Assembly: GCA_946807835.1 (NCBI GenBank)
Contig: OX327683.1
Coordinates: forward strand, 13,335,001 to 13,399,000
DNA length: 64,000 nt
Direction: 5' to 3'
Source of the DNA: Ailanthus altissimus
Taxonomy: Eukaryota > Streptophyta > Magnoliopsida > Sapindales > Simaroubaceae
The translations under genes and the position numbers were made by a program. Of the stretch, positions 41,898-53,759 are shown one piece after another. Below the pieces are notes generated by a model. That model saw nothing but the letters and a program-made list of their open reading frames with translations, made no database searches and was not told the DNA's origin. Each line of letters opens with the position of its first letter. The stretch's first letter is position 1.

Positions 41898-44027
41898 GTT
41901 AATGCTTACGTCTCATCCCCGAATTTACATATACTTGTTATTTATACAAGTCTACAGTCCCATTAAATCGCTAATGCCCATTTATATAGTATCATATAAT
42001 GTAACATTACAAACATTGTATGATTTGAAGGAGTTCAAATTTAATCTAAAGGAGTTTAAATTAAGACTCAGAGATGGCCATGCTGAGAGATATAATTGCT
42101 AAGAGTTAGCTGGTTATAATACTCAGTGAAGATCTAAGAGTTAGAGCCTTGTCTATAATGATACATAGACCTGAGAATATACTACTAATTGTATAGTTAC
42201 AAGAGTTGCAATCAGGTGCTGAAAAATATTAGTTGCGCAAGTATGTTCTCGAATATTGTCCCTAATTTATTTCTTCTAATACGTGACTGTCAATGGATAC
42301 CTTTATATAGATCAGCATATGTCGTACCTATAGGGTATAGATGGTTGTTCTTAGCCGACCATGAGCTTAGAGCTTGTATTGATATATGGGTATCTAATTA
42401 GGATTAGATATGAGACAGACTCAAGATAACATCTGATAGACATTCTATGTAAGCCGTCAACAGAGAGTCTCTCGAGTTGAGTAATATATGTAGTCCTTTG
42501 ACCTGAGTGCCACGGTGAGCTTGTAAGTGATCCACCATACTTTGGTTCTACACATGTCACAGATTTTTCATGGTGTGACCGTTGGGTGTCGTTGGGTATG
42601 GTCCGATGCTTATGAGTCCGGTGGGTACAGATATAGGATTCGTTAACTTGCATAGGGAGTTTGATATCCAAATACTCTAAGACTGTATCTCAAAAAGTCT
42701 TATGGCCATAAGCAATATATTCGAAAAAGGAGTTTTCATAAGGTCGAACAGTATGACAACAATTTTACAAAAACTGTTCAGTGAGATACAAGTCTAGAGA
42801 TAGGTTTATGGATGAGCACATAGGGACAGGACGGTGTTGATCTATGTCCTCGCACATCTAAGATATAGATGATGAAATAACTATATGTATGCATTGTGAC
42901 CTCAGCTTATATGGTCAAACGCGTTGATTTGTAATATCCGTGACATGTGCGTCGAGCATTGTTCACGAACTCATAGAATAGTTCTTTTTGACAAATTGAG
43001 CGTGGACTAGGGAGTTTCGCGATATAGAGTTTATTCGTTGTGTACTGGGGCAGCGCACTAAATTGAATTGTTCAGTCCAATAATATTCAGCACTACCACG
43101 GGAATGCGCACGTGTCCCTATTTAAGTGTTAACTAATTATATCATAATATGCAATGTATTGTGAGCCATTGGTTGAGTTTATCCAAGTGTGAAATTTTGT
43201 GAGGCCCACTAGGAAGTATACTTGGTAACCACTTAGAAGAGTAAAATCGTAATTTCACACTTTAATTATTTAAGTGTAAAATCATCAAAATCTCTCTTTA
43301 TAATATATTATTATATTGTATAATATAATAATATTATATGGTAATGCTTGGTTGTCAAGCATTTTAACATATAATATTATTATTTATTATTTTACAATAT
43401 AATGTAAACTTAGTGGCCAAGTTTACACTTATATATTATTATTATATTTTATATTAATATAATAATGTATACATATGTGATATATATACATTTTGAGAGA
43501 GTAATGGGTGATTGATGGTGAGAAGAAAAATTGTTTTATTTTTGGTTCTTGAGAGGGGCGGCGACATTGAAGGGAATAAGGAAAAGAAATTGTTTCAGTT
43601 TCTATAGATTTCAAGTGTTGAAGTTGTTCTTTGTAAACCCCTCTTACAAATCAAGCCATCAAAAGCAAGAGGAATTTTTTTATTTATCAAAGAGTTGATT
43701 AAGGAAAAATAAATTCAAAGGGTTTAAGAGTTAAACTCGGTGTTGGAAAAGATGAGTTATGTTTCTACCTTATGAAGTCCTCTGAGTTAGTGACTAGTAC
43801 TGCCAACGGGTTGGTCTTCTGGTAGACTCCCAGTTTACCGTGTAAAAGGCTACACATTTTGGTGAATTCTCAAACTCACTTTAATATATTAATGTGATTA
43901 ATGTATTATTTATTGTGTTTATTGTATGTTTTAATATTCTGTTGCGCCTAAATATGTATGTGATATATAATTTGTATAATGAACACAGTTGCACATACAT
44001 ACTCCCACGTATATTAAATCCTCTGCA
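41898..44027 (+). repeat. Copia LTR (+), ~2.13 kb, no internal region attached
   Basis: Starts GTTAATGCTTACGTC, like the TGTTA...TGCTTACGTG start of the family with the first base lost. It follows the family landmarks in order: ATTGTATGATTTGAAGGAG, CCTGAGAATATACT, TGAGCTTGTAAGTGATCC, GGGTATGGTCCGATGCTTAT, then AGGCAGC-like GGGGCAGCGCAC, and a CTCTGCA end. It lies between a gypsy LTR and an Athila gag fragment without copia coding DNA, so it is probably a solo LTR. Confidence 0.75.
43310..43403. repeat. 94-bp hairpin inside the copia LTR
   Basis: ATTATATTGTA (43,310-43,320) pairs with TACAATATAAT (43,393-43,403), and the centre AATGCTTGGTTGTCAAGCATT is a stem with a 5-base loop. TAATAATATTATATG and CATATAATATTATTA extend the stem. 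Confidence 0.8.
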
Positions 44028-44087
44028 AAATTGAGAGAACACTTAGAAGGATTTGTTGACAGCAATCACAAAGGGCTAATATAAAGG

Positions 44088-45478
44088 ACAAAGGTGATGT
44101 CTCTGAACCTCTGGAGAACAATCTAAGAACTTTGAGAAAGTATGCATTACCATATTGGTGGATGGAATCAATTTAAGCGTTCAGAGACCCCCTATCAATA
44201 CAAACAATTTTTTAGATCAAGCCTAGTACAGTTCAAATGCTTAAGGATTCAGTTCAGTTTGTGGGACTCCCAAATGATGATCCTAACAAGCACATCATAA
44301 ACTTCTTGAAAATCTGTGACACCTTTAGATTCAATGTAGTTTCAGACTGTGCCATCAGATTAAGGTTGTTTCCAATTTTTTTAAGGTATAAGGCCAAAAG
44401 ATGGTTAATGCCATTGCCTTTTGGGTCAGTTGTTACTTGCGATGATTTAGCAAGTAAGTACTTAGCCAAATTTTTCCCACCTGTCCAGACTGCTAAGTTT
44501 AAGAATGAAAATACTTTTGTTGAATATGACCAAGAATTATTGAATGAAGCTTACAAGAGGTTTAACAATATGTTGAGGAAGTGTCTACATTATAGAGTTC
44601 ATAAGTGGTTGTTGGTACAAACTTTTCTGTAATGTGCTTACATGTTAGTTAAAGACTATTGTAGATGCAGCAACTAGAGATACTTTTATTAATAATTCTA
44701 CTGGTAAGGGTTATGATTTGTTGGGAGAAATGACAGCTAACAATTATTAGTGGCTAGCTAAAACTGTGAACCGAAGAAAAGTAGTTGGGATACATGAGAT
44801 AAATGCTCTGACATCTTTGACAACTCAGGTAAGCTTTTTTTATCAAGAATGTGAATGCTTTGGAAGTGAATTCAGTAAAAATCTAGCAAGTTATTTATGA
44901 CTTATGTAGGGACAACAATCCTAAAGGTCATTGCATGGAGATAACTTAGTATGTGGGGTTCAATAGAAATTAGAACAACCCCAACTCAAACTACTATAAC
45001 TCAAGATAGAAGAACCACCCAAATTTCTCTTGGAATAATCAAGGCCAACCATCCAGACTAAACTATCCGCTATGATTCCATGCTCCACCAGTGCAATACT
45101 CATAAAAAAATGAACCAAGCGGCCTCTCTCAGAACCTTGGAGAACTATGTGGGACAGTTAGCTTTATCAATCAACAACCATCCATAATGTGCTCTACCAC
45201 ACTGAGGCCAACCCTAGAGATAAAAAGAAGTAATGTAAAATAGTCACCTTGGGAATTGGCAATAAGGTGCAGTCGAGTGTAGTGTAACCTCTAGACAACA
45301 AGCTATACAAGAAGCAAACATGGTTAGATCTAAAGAAGAAAAAGAGGACACTCAACTTCATAAGCAATAGAAAGCAGATAAAGGTAGACTAGTACATTCA
45401 CAGAGGCATATTTATATCCCACCACCCCACAGACTCCAAAAGAAGAAACTAGACAAGCAAATTTCCAATATACCATTT
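44088..45478 (+). pseudogene. Athila-type gag fragment
   Basis: Reads VQFVGLPNDDPNKHIINFLK (44,252-44,311), ICDTFRFNVVSDCAIRLRLF, FGSVVTCDDLASKYLAKFFP and QELLNEAYKRFNNMLRKCLH (44,530-44,589), open over 44,237-44,632. Decayed blocks follow: TIVDAAT, GYDLLGEMTANNY, VVGIHEINAL, then LRTLENYVGQLA (about 45,133-45,168) and the end block PQRLQKKKLDKQ-like text (to about 45,465). This is a different Athila subfamily from that at 8,170. Cut off at about 45,480 by rearranged copia DNA. Protease is not attached. Confidence 0.87.
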
Positions 45479-45482
45479 AGAG

Positions 45483-45542
45483 AAGGCCAGATCTAAAATT
45501 ACAGCTGAATAAGGGACGCCACACCAAGAAACCCAAGGACAC
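45483..45542 (+). repeat. 60-bp dispersed repeat, copy 1
   Basis: Matches 49,320-49,379 at 51 of 60 positions with no gap. Eight of the nine differences are transitions. It lies exactly at the end of the Athila gag fragment. Its last 22 bases, ending CCCAAGGACAC, are identical in both copies. Confidence 0.85.
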
Positions 45543-45544
45543 CA

Positions 45545-46236
45545 GACTCTATAAGCATCAGACCATACCCAGCAACACCCAACAGTCACACCATGAAAGG
45601 TCTGTAACATGGGTGAAACCAAAGTATAATGAATCACTTACAAGCCCACCGTGGCACTCAGGTCAAAGGATCACATATACTACTCAACTCAAAAGGACCT
45701 TTTGTTGACAGCTTACATAGAGTGTCTATCGGAGGCCCTTGTGAGTCAATCTTATATCCAATTCTAACTGGATACCTATATGTCAATACGAGCTCCAAGC
45801 TCACAGTCGGCTAAGAACGACCATCTATATCCTACAAGTACGACATATGCTGATCTATATAAAGGTATCCATCGATAGACCCGCATCGGTAGAAATAGAT
45901 CAGGAATAATATTCGAGAACATACTTGCGCAACTGACATTTCTTGACACTGGATTATAACTCTTGCAACTATACAGTTACTAATATATTTTCAGGTCTAT
46001 GTCCCATTACAGACAAAGTTCCAATAATTAGTTATGCTAACATTTAGTATTTATATCTCTTAGCATGGCCAACTGTGGTTCCTTATTTAAACTCCTTCAT
46101 ATCATACAATGTCTGTAATGTTACATTGCTTAATACCATTTAAATAGGTATTAACGATTTAATGAGAATGTACACATGTATGAATACTTATAGTATGTAC
46201 ATTTAGAGATGCCACGTAAGCACCAACCCTAACAGG
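45545..46236 (-). repeat. Copia LTR 5' part, minus orientation
   Basis: Ends on the right with CACCAACCCTAACA, the complement of the TGTTAGGG LTR start. It contains ACCATACCCAGCAAC, GCCCACCGTGGCACTCAGGT and CTGGATACCTATATG in family order. Only about the first 700 bp of the LTR are present. It is immediately followed by copia pol in the opposite (+) orientation. Confidence 0.8.
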
Positions 46237-46237
46237 T

Positions 46238-47210
46238 GGATGTAAAGACAACGTTCCTGAATGGATATCTCGAGGAATAGATATACATAAAATAGCCTGA
46301 AGGTTTTGTATCCAGCCTAACTGTGCGTCTAGTATATTAGGTTTTTTAGTTCTCTATGTGGATGACATACTGATCATTGGGAATAATATTGGTATATTAT
46401 AGTCAATAAGAAGTTATCTGAGTAAGAACTTTCCTACAAAGGATTTTGGAAAGGCTTCCTATATACTATGTATACAGCTTTATAGCGCTAGGAAGCTAAT
46501 AATACTCTCACAATTATCATACATCGATAATGTCTTAGAAAAGTATAATTTTACTAACTGTAAGATAGCTAATGTACCTTTTAGACATGACGTTCATCTT
46601 TCGAGAAAGATATGTCCTCAAATAGAAGATTAAAGAGTTAGAATGTCTAGCATCCTATATGCATTACATGTTAGAAGCTTGATGTATGCCATGATGTGTA
46701 CGATACTTGACATCAGCATGGCTGTAAGTGTACGAGCCAGTATCAATCTGATCCAAGTGACAGTCATTGGATGGCAATCAAATATGTCCTTAAATACCTT
46801 AAGTGTACAAAGGATAAGCTTCTAATTTATAGAGATAGTGACTTATAAGTTTGAGTATACATAGATTCATACTTTCAATCTGATCTGAATGACAGAAAGT
46901 CTATATCTGGATATGTGTTTATCCTCAATGATGCTGCAATAAGTTAAAAAAGCACCAAACAGGGATCCACAGCTGATTCGACAACGAAAGTAGAATACAT
47001 TGCAGCCTCTGAGGCAGCAAAAGAAGCTGTGTGGATACGCAAATTCGTCGCTGAGCAAAAAATTATCCCTACCTTAGTGGATCCTATTCCATTATTCTGC
47101 GACAATAATGGGGCATAACACAAGCTAAAGAGCCAATAGCACACCAAAGATCTAAACATGTAGAGAGGAAATATCATATAATTAGAGAAATCTTGACTAA
47201 AGGAGATGTA
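46238..47210 (+). pseudogene. Copia RT C-terminal half and RNase H
   Basis: Starts in mid-RT with VDVKTTFLNGYLEE, then FLVLYVDDILIIGN in shifted frames (about 46,345-46,385, Y-V-D-D intact), YVLKYLKCTKDKLLIYRDSD (about 46,778-46,838), LNDRKSISGYVFILNDAA, STKQGSTADSTTKVEYIAAS (about 46,951-47,010), AAKEAVWIRKFV, LVDPIPLFCDNNGA and KHVERKYHIIREILTKGDV (about 47,155-47,208). Same family as 53,734-57,106. The last residues of pol and the LTR start are deleted at 47,210. Confidence 0.87.
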
Positions 47211-47724
47211 ATATTTAATTTTAATATTTATATAATTAATATTTCATTTAATCGCTAATTATATTTGTTGAAATAGTAAGATGCTTGGAATGTTTCAGTC
47301 ATTGTATGATCTGAAGGAGTTCAGATCTAGTCTAAAGAAGTTTAGATCAGTATTAAAAGTTAGCAACGCTAATAGTTATAAGTACTAAGAGTTGGTGGTG
47401 TTAAAAGTTAGCAGGTTATAAGAGTTAGCAATATCTAAAAGTTAGAGCCTTGTCTGAAATGGGATAAAGACTTTAGAATACATTAGTAATAACATAGTTG
47501 TAAAGGGTTATAAATAGTGCTAGAAAATGTCATTATGCAAGTCTACCAGTGAAACCCTAACATATAGATCAATGTATTTCTATATTTGGATGGTCCAGAT
47601 GGTTAATCTTAACAAACTATAAGCTTAGTAGAAGCTTGTATAGGCATACGGGTATTGATAACTGAATACTAAACAAACTCATGTGGACTTCCAATAGACA
47701 TCCTCTAAAGACCGTTACTAGAAG
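47211..47724 (+). repeat. Copia LTR fragment (+)
   Basis: TTTAATCGCTAATTATATTTG, GTATGATCTGAAGGAGTTCA and later family landmarks in LTR order, lacking the first 50 or so bp of the LTR and cut off at about 47,724 by gypsy DNA. Confidence 0.75.
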
Positions 47725-49300
47725 GTCTCATAGATTTGTCCTCAAATCTTCATTTTTATCATCCCCTATATCGAAAAGAGATAAGTTAAAAATATTAAAA
47801 CTTGCACTAACACCATACTCACCAAGTAATTCAAGCATGTAGGCATTGTCATTTAAGTATTCCAATACTTGAAATAGCCCATCACCCTTTGGACAGAGTT
47901 TAGAATGCCTGTGCTCGGGAAAATGATCTTTCCTCATATGCAGCCAAACCCAATCTCCTGGTTTAAAGACAACCTTCTTGTGTCCCTTATTGGCTTGTTT
48001 AACATATTGCTCTATCCACCGTTTTATATTTTGCTTCGCATTTTCATGAATCTATTTAATAAATCAACTTTCTTTTTGCCATTTAAGTTAACACATTCAC
48101 TCAAAGGTAGAGGAGTTAAATCCAAAGGAGTCAATGGATTAAAACCATAAACAATCTCAAATTGTGAAAGCTTAGTTGCAGAATGAACATAATTATTATA
48201 AGCAAATTCAACATGCAACAAATAGTCTTCTTATTTTTTCAAATTTTTTATATGATAGCACACAACAAAGTAAACAAAGTCCTATTTACTATTTCGGTTT
48301 GACCATCAATTTGTGGGTGACATATAGTAGGGAACAATACTTTAGTTCCTAAATGTTTCCACAAAGTCTTCCAAACGTAGCTCAAGAACCGTGCATCTGA
48401 TCAGAAATAATAGTCCTGGGCATGCCACGTAACCTAACTATCTCCTTGAAGAATAAATCGGCTATATGTGATGCATCATCAATTTTATGGCATGCAATAA
48501 AATGTGCCATCTTAAAGAGCCTATCAACAACTACAAAAATTGAGTCCCTCCCTCTCTTAGTCCTAGGTAAGCCCAAAATAAAACCATAGAGACATCGACC
48601 TAATATGCACTAGTAATTGGGAGGGGTGTGTAAAACCCATGTAGTTCATGTGCAGCTAAAACAATGTTCATGCAATACACCTAAAGTCCTTGCTACCCTG
48701 AAATGGCCCATCAAATCACCACTATATACTTCCTGAACTAGTAATTCACGCAAAGATGAATGTGGAACACACAATTTATTTTCTCAAAATAGAAAACCAT
48801 CATGCAAATAGAACTTCCCACTTACCTCTTAGTGAAATTTTTAAACAGTCACTGAAATCAAAATTCGTTGCATATAACTCCTTAATGTACTCAAATCCAA
48901 GCAATTTAGAATTAAGGGTTGAAAGCAAAGTGTACCTGTGTGATAGTGCATCGACAACTACATTCTCCTTATCTTGTTTATATTTGATCACATAGGAAAA
49001 TTTTTCAATGAACTCCACCCATTTGGCATAGCGTTTGCTCAACTTATGCTGCCTTTTTAAATGCTTTAAAGATTCGTGATCTGTATGAATCACAAACTCT
49101 TTTGGCCATAGATAATGTTGCTAAGTCTCTAGAGTTCAAACCAATGCATACAATTTCTCACTAAAGGATGCAACCAATCTTCCCTATTGCATCAACATAC
49201 CTCTAATACCTATACTTGAAGCATCCATTCAATTTTGAACATTTAAGTGAAGTTAGGTACAACAAATAAAATTGCATTATTCAATTTTTCTTTAATGAGT
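47725..49300 (-). pseudogene. Ty3/gypsy fragment: RNase H to integrase C-terminus
   Basis: Minus strand, same family as 18,029-24,243. From 49,300 downwards: LIKEKLNNAILF, then [20 protein letters not shown] (about 49,087-49,028), [20 protein letters not shown] (RNase H end), the zinc-binding region largely lost, [20 protein letters not shown] (48,573-48,514), [10 protein letters not shown] (DDE core), [20 protein letters not shown] (48,212-48,153) and RKDHFPEHRHSKLCPKGDGL then LNDNAYMLELLGEY (to about 47,800). Truncated at both ends with no LTR. Its integrase is somewhat better kept than that of the + copy. Confidence 0.87.
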
Positions 49301-49319
49301 CTTGACCCGTGACCTAGCA

Positions 49320-49379
49320 AGGCCAAAACCAAGACTACGGTTGAATAAAGGACACCACACCAAGAAACCCAAGGACACT
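49320..49379 (+). repeat. 60-bp dispersed repeat, copy 2
   Basis: Second copy of 45,483-45,542, directly after the truncated gypsy fragment. The two copies bracket 3.8 kb of copia and gypsy DNA in the same orientation. Confidence 0.85.
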
Positions 49380-49790
49380 CAAGAAGGTGATAATTCAGGT
49401 TATATCAAATTTAAACTTCTAGAAAATCTACGTATATCAATTTTAAATTCAAAATTAATATCTTGGACCTTTCAAAAGCTGTGTAGATCTTCAATTTAGC
49501 TCTTTTAGAACCTTAATCAAAGTGATTAGGCTCTCTTGAATCTAACTTTGACTTATTTGAAATGGATTTGGGCTTATGTCAGGCATACATGTGTTTGCCA
49601 TCTCACCAACTTGTTGAATCAGCCCATTCAATGCTTCTTTAAAGTGCTTGGCTTTAAATCTTGTGATTAGCCCACTTGGCAAGCTTAATGAATCATGTGA
49701 TTACTGGCCTTGAGCACCTCCAAGGCCACTTGTCTCATAAGTCCCTCTAAGCCTACGTGTGAGTTCTTACTCTTGTATGCGTATAGGCTA
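49380..49790. other. Unassigned DNA
   Basis: About 410 bp without recognised coding or terminal repeats, between the 60-bp repeat and the Athila protease fragment. It may be part of either neighbour. Confidence 0.4.
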
Positions 49791-51085
49791 TGCAACTTCG
49801 TTTGCATCAAGTTAGATATGGAATAAGATAATGATATCCCCCCAATCTTAGGTCAGCCATTTTTAGTCATTGGTAGAATAATCATTGCTGTGCTAAAAAG
49901 GAGAGCTAACAATAAGGGTATAAAAGAGATAGTCACCTTTAAGATCTTCAAAGAGATTAAAGTGCCAATGGAAGAGGAATGTTTTATGATCGATAAATGC
50001 AACTAATTAATAAAGATCCCCCACAAGTAAAAAAGAATGATGATGTTCAAACCCAGATAAAAAGAAAGGTAATAAGACACAAGGTACAAAGCAAGACGTC
50101 AACCTGATGACGTTAAATCAAGCGTTGCTTAGGAGGTAACCCAAGCAATAATTTGTATTAGTTAAGTGTTTGTGTTTTATTTTGGTGTTTTTAAGACTTG
50201 AACAGGGAAAAAATTTCATAATTGCCCCAACATCAGCATTTAAAATGCCATCGTGTTCATGTAGACAAAATGAACGCTGGAGCATTTATTTTCCATCGCC
50301 CTTGCATCGGTGCATGGTATCCAACACTATGGCGTTCCCATTCTTCAGCGTCTCGGCTAAATGCTAGGGCGCCAATTTTGCGACGCCCTAGCGTGAATTC
50401 TAATATGTTTCTATGGAGTCCAAAAACCTCTAACGCCCCTGCGTCAAGCCAAAATGCCCTAATGTCCAAATTGATCTTGAAGGTCAACAAAGCATTAATA
50501 TGGCAGTGTTGCTGAATTTGAACGCCTCTGCATCCCAACTCAATGCTAGCAACACTCTTGTATCTCAGTTCAATGCTGGTGTGCCAATTTTACAATGCCC
50601 TAGCATAACTTTCAGCATGTTCCAAGGGAACCCAAGGGTCGTTGACACCCCCGAATCAAGAAAGCATGCTCCAGCATCCAATCTTCATTGAAGACCAACC
50701 GTTATTGCTCCAACGTAGCTGCATGACTGAACCTCAATGCTTTAGCATTTGACAAATTCAAAAAGTGGTTAACCACCTAATTGAAGATGCCTTAGCATTT
50801 TTTAACTCCAACGCACCAATGTTTTGGGAGTTTCAAAATTTGAAGAGACAAATTGAACATGTCCCAATGTTCTTCACCTACCATGCCCCTACATTTTTTA
50901 ATTAAGGATGAACGTGCCAATGTTCTGTACTTTAACACATTAGTGTTCCCTCAAAAATCAATTTTAAAACCACTACTTTTCCATTTCCACTCTAAACAAC
51001 ATTAAACATTCCCATTCCCTCTCAATTTCAAATCATACAATGCCTAAGCTCACCCAAAATCCAACCAAAAAATACTTCACCCATT
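49791..51085 (+). pseudogene. Athila-type protease end and post-protease region
   Basis: Opens MEQDNDIPPILGQPFLVIGR (about 49,817-49,876), then IVTFKIFKEIKVPMEEECFM (about 49,930-49,990), the end of the Athila protease. Then DDVKSSVA-type text and GTTAAATCAAGCGTTGCTTA (50,113) match the post-protease tail at 10,690. No RT or integrase. The next 750 bp (50,220-50,960) hold many degenerate phrases such as GCCCTAGCGTG and CGCCCCTGCGTC. Open frames there on both strands are by-products of this repetition. Confidence 0.75.
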
Positions 51086-51089
51086 TGGT

Positions 51090-51311
51090 ATGCCAAGTGG
51101 GTGGAGTTCATTAAAACATTTTCTTATGTGATCAAGTACAAGTAAGGAAAGGAAAACATTGCGGTTGATGCAATATCTCAAAGGTACGCCTTACTTTCTA
51201 CCTTAGATGCAAAATTATTAGGTTTTGAATACATTAAAGACTTGTATGTTAATGATTCTGATTTTGGTAATGTATTCAATACATGTGAGAAAGCGGCGTT
51301 TGGCAGGTTTT
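51090..51311 (+). pseudogene. Ty3/gypsy fragment at the RNase H-integrase junction
   Basis: Nearly identical to 22,518-22,730. Reads [18 protein letters not shown], then GKENIAVDAISQRYALLSTL (about 51,150-51,209) and [12 protein letters not shown]. Cut at 51,311 by the copia LTR. Confidence 0.88.
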
Positions 51312-53731
51312 TGTGAGAGTTAATTAGACCTAAGGTATTTTATTATAGGTATTATATCTATCATTTTTAACATGCATTTTTAACATATCTCATACATTGA
51401 TAAGACAGCAGAAATATCAAAAATCTAATTTCCTAATTGTAAACACAATAAATTTTACATGTATCTCATAAATGTAAGTTACAAGGGGATTGAGAATGTA
51501 TTACATTGGCAAGCCATTGGAAGTTCTTCAAATCAGAGAACCACGATGAAGTAACTCATTTACAATTCTAGTTTCCCAACACGGTGGGCTTAAAAAGTCT
51601 AAAATAACAGCTTTTCCAGTAAGGGATTCAATACTTGAACCCTATGTTTTTACCTTATAGTGTGGTTATTCAAGATGGAGATGAATTTAAGAAGTGTTTT
51701 ATGCTCTCAACTCTTAAGAGGGTTCCTAACACTTAGCAAAACCAAAGCACCTTACTTCTCTCTTTCTTGCCTTTCACTTAGCCGAACACACCACACTTCA
51801 TTGAGCAATTTTGCTCATCTTATTTGTTAAAATTTCATTCCCTCTAATCATCTAGCATAGGCCCCACATGGTATGGCAACAAATGCCATACCTATCCTCA
51901 TTTATCCTTGCTTCTTTTGTTTAAAATAAACAAAATAAAAAACCAAAGCCAAAGAATACACTTAGATGGATTGTGCAACCAAATGAAACAATTTCCTTAC
52001 TTGTGTTATACATAATGGTCCTACCATTTACTTTGGTTTTGTCTTTGAAACAATTGTTTACATTAAACAATTGAAATCAAAAGACATGTGATGGTTAATG
52101 TGTGTTGAACCGTATGAGACAAAGCAATTTTGAAGAAACATTTTTCACTTGCTTGTATTACACATCCTGCCCTCGCCACTTACATATCCATGCATTCATA
52201 TTTTATTTCTTTATTTTAATCATATTAAAACAAATGACATATATGCATAATGTTATAAAATATGATTGTTTGACTTTATTAAATAATAATGTGTTATATT
52301 ATTATTATTTTACTTATTTAGCAAATAATTTAATGAATAAAATATTGATCTTACTTGTCTAACAAGTAAGGTCATTTTTGTAATTTTTAAGTCAAACAAT
52401 GATAGGACAACAATGCGTCGGGTGTCAACATCTTATTGGTCCATAATTATTGTTAACTAATTGACGTACTCAACTCTTAAGTCTTGACACGTGTACGGCC
52501 CAAGAAAAACTGAAGCAAATGTCCGGTCTGCTGAAATTTATTGGATTGAACTATTCAATCCTGTACGTTGCCCCAATGCAAAATGAGTACACTTTATATT
52601 GCACGACTCCCTAGGTCCATGTCAGAATCGTTAAAAGGAACTTTCTGTAAGTCCAAGATCGATGCTCCATGCACATGTCATAGATTTTACAAATCAGCGT
52701 AGTAGACCATATAAGTTGCGATCATCGCACATACGATAATCCTTCCGCTAATTATATTCTAGAGGAGCGGGGATATAAATCATCACCATCAAATCTCCAC
52801 ACGCTCATCTGTGAACTCATCTCCAGACACGTATCTCAATAAACAGTACACAAAAACACCTTTGCCATATTGTTTAACCCTATTGGAAACTCTCTTTCCT
52901 GGGTTTGTTGCTTATAGTCATAAATCTTTTTGAGATATAGTCTCAGAGCATCCGGATATACAACTCATCTATGTGAGCTGACGAATTCCATATCTGCATA
53001 CTGTGGAATCCATAAGCATTGGACCATACCCAACGACATATAGCGATTAGACCATGAAAGAACTCTGACATATGTGAAACTAAAGCATGGTGGATCACTT
53101 ACAAGTCTATCGTGACACTCAGGTCAAAGGTTCACTACTCAACTAGAGAGGACCTACCATTGACGGCTTCATCAAATGTCTATTAAGGTCTTCAATGCAC
53201 CTGTTCAATATTCAATGCTTACTGAATACCTGTATACTATACGAACTTCTGATAAGCCTATGGTCAGTTAGGAACAACCATCTAGGTATAGTATACACTG
53301 GTCTTTTTAGAAAGGATTCCACCGACAAACCCGCATCGATGAATAAGACCAGTAACATATAATTTGAGAATAGGCTTATAAAATAACATTTCTTAATACC
53401 TATTACAACTCCTTAGTTTGTTATTACTGATGTACTCTCAAGTCTCGTTGCAAAAAAGGTCATAACTCATAGATTTTGCTGACTTTTATAACCTACTAAC
53501 TTTTAATAGTGTTAACTTTTAAAAATTACAATTCTCAGTATTGCTAACCTTTAGCACTAGTCTAAACTCCTTTAGGCCAAATTTAAACTCCTTCATACAA
53601 TGTCTGTAGCGTAACAAGTACTGTACCATTTAATATATGACATTAGCAATTTAATAAAATATATTATATAAATATTGTGAAATAAAATATTCATATATTA
53701 ATGTGATGGCACGTAAGCATAAATTTTAACA
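51312..53731 (-). repeat. 3' LTR of the large copia element (2,420 bp)
   Basis: On the plus strand it begins TGTGAGAGTTAATTAGACC and ends CATAAATTTTAACA. It is collinear with 61,787-64,000. Inside is a nested inverted repeat: TTGTTTGACTT (about 52,265) against AAGTCAAACAA (about 52,390), with an inner stem CTTACTTG-TCTAA-CAAGTAAG (52,350-52,370). Confidence 0.9.
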
Positions 53732-53755
53732 AACTCTCACTTGCTTTATTGCCAT
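53732..53755 (-). other. Copia polypurine tract
   Basis: On the minus strand ATAAAGCAAGTGAGAGTT lies directly before the TGTTA start of the 3' LTR, the usual copia arrangement. Confidence 0.75.
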
Positions 53756-53759
53756 TCAT

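Noticed and set aside
39624..41902. Target duplication for the Tekay/Del-like LTR
   Set aside because: Flanks CAATT and GTTAA do not match directly, and the right flank is another LTR.
50222..50691. Overlapping open frames on both strands (up to 97 codons)
   Set aside because: They follow from a locally G/C-rich, phrase-repeating region of Athila-derived DNA. No family is recognised in any frame.
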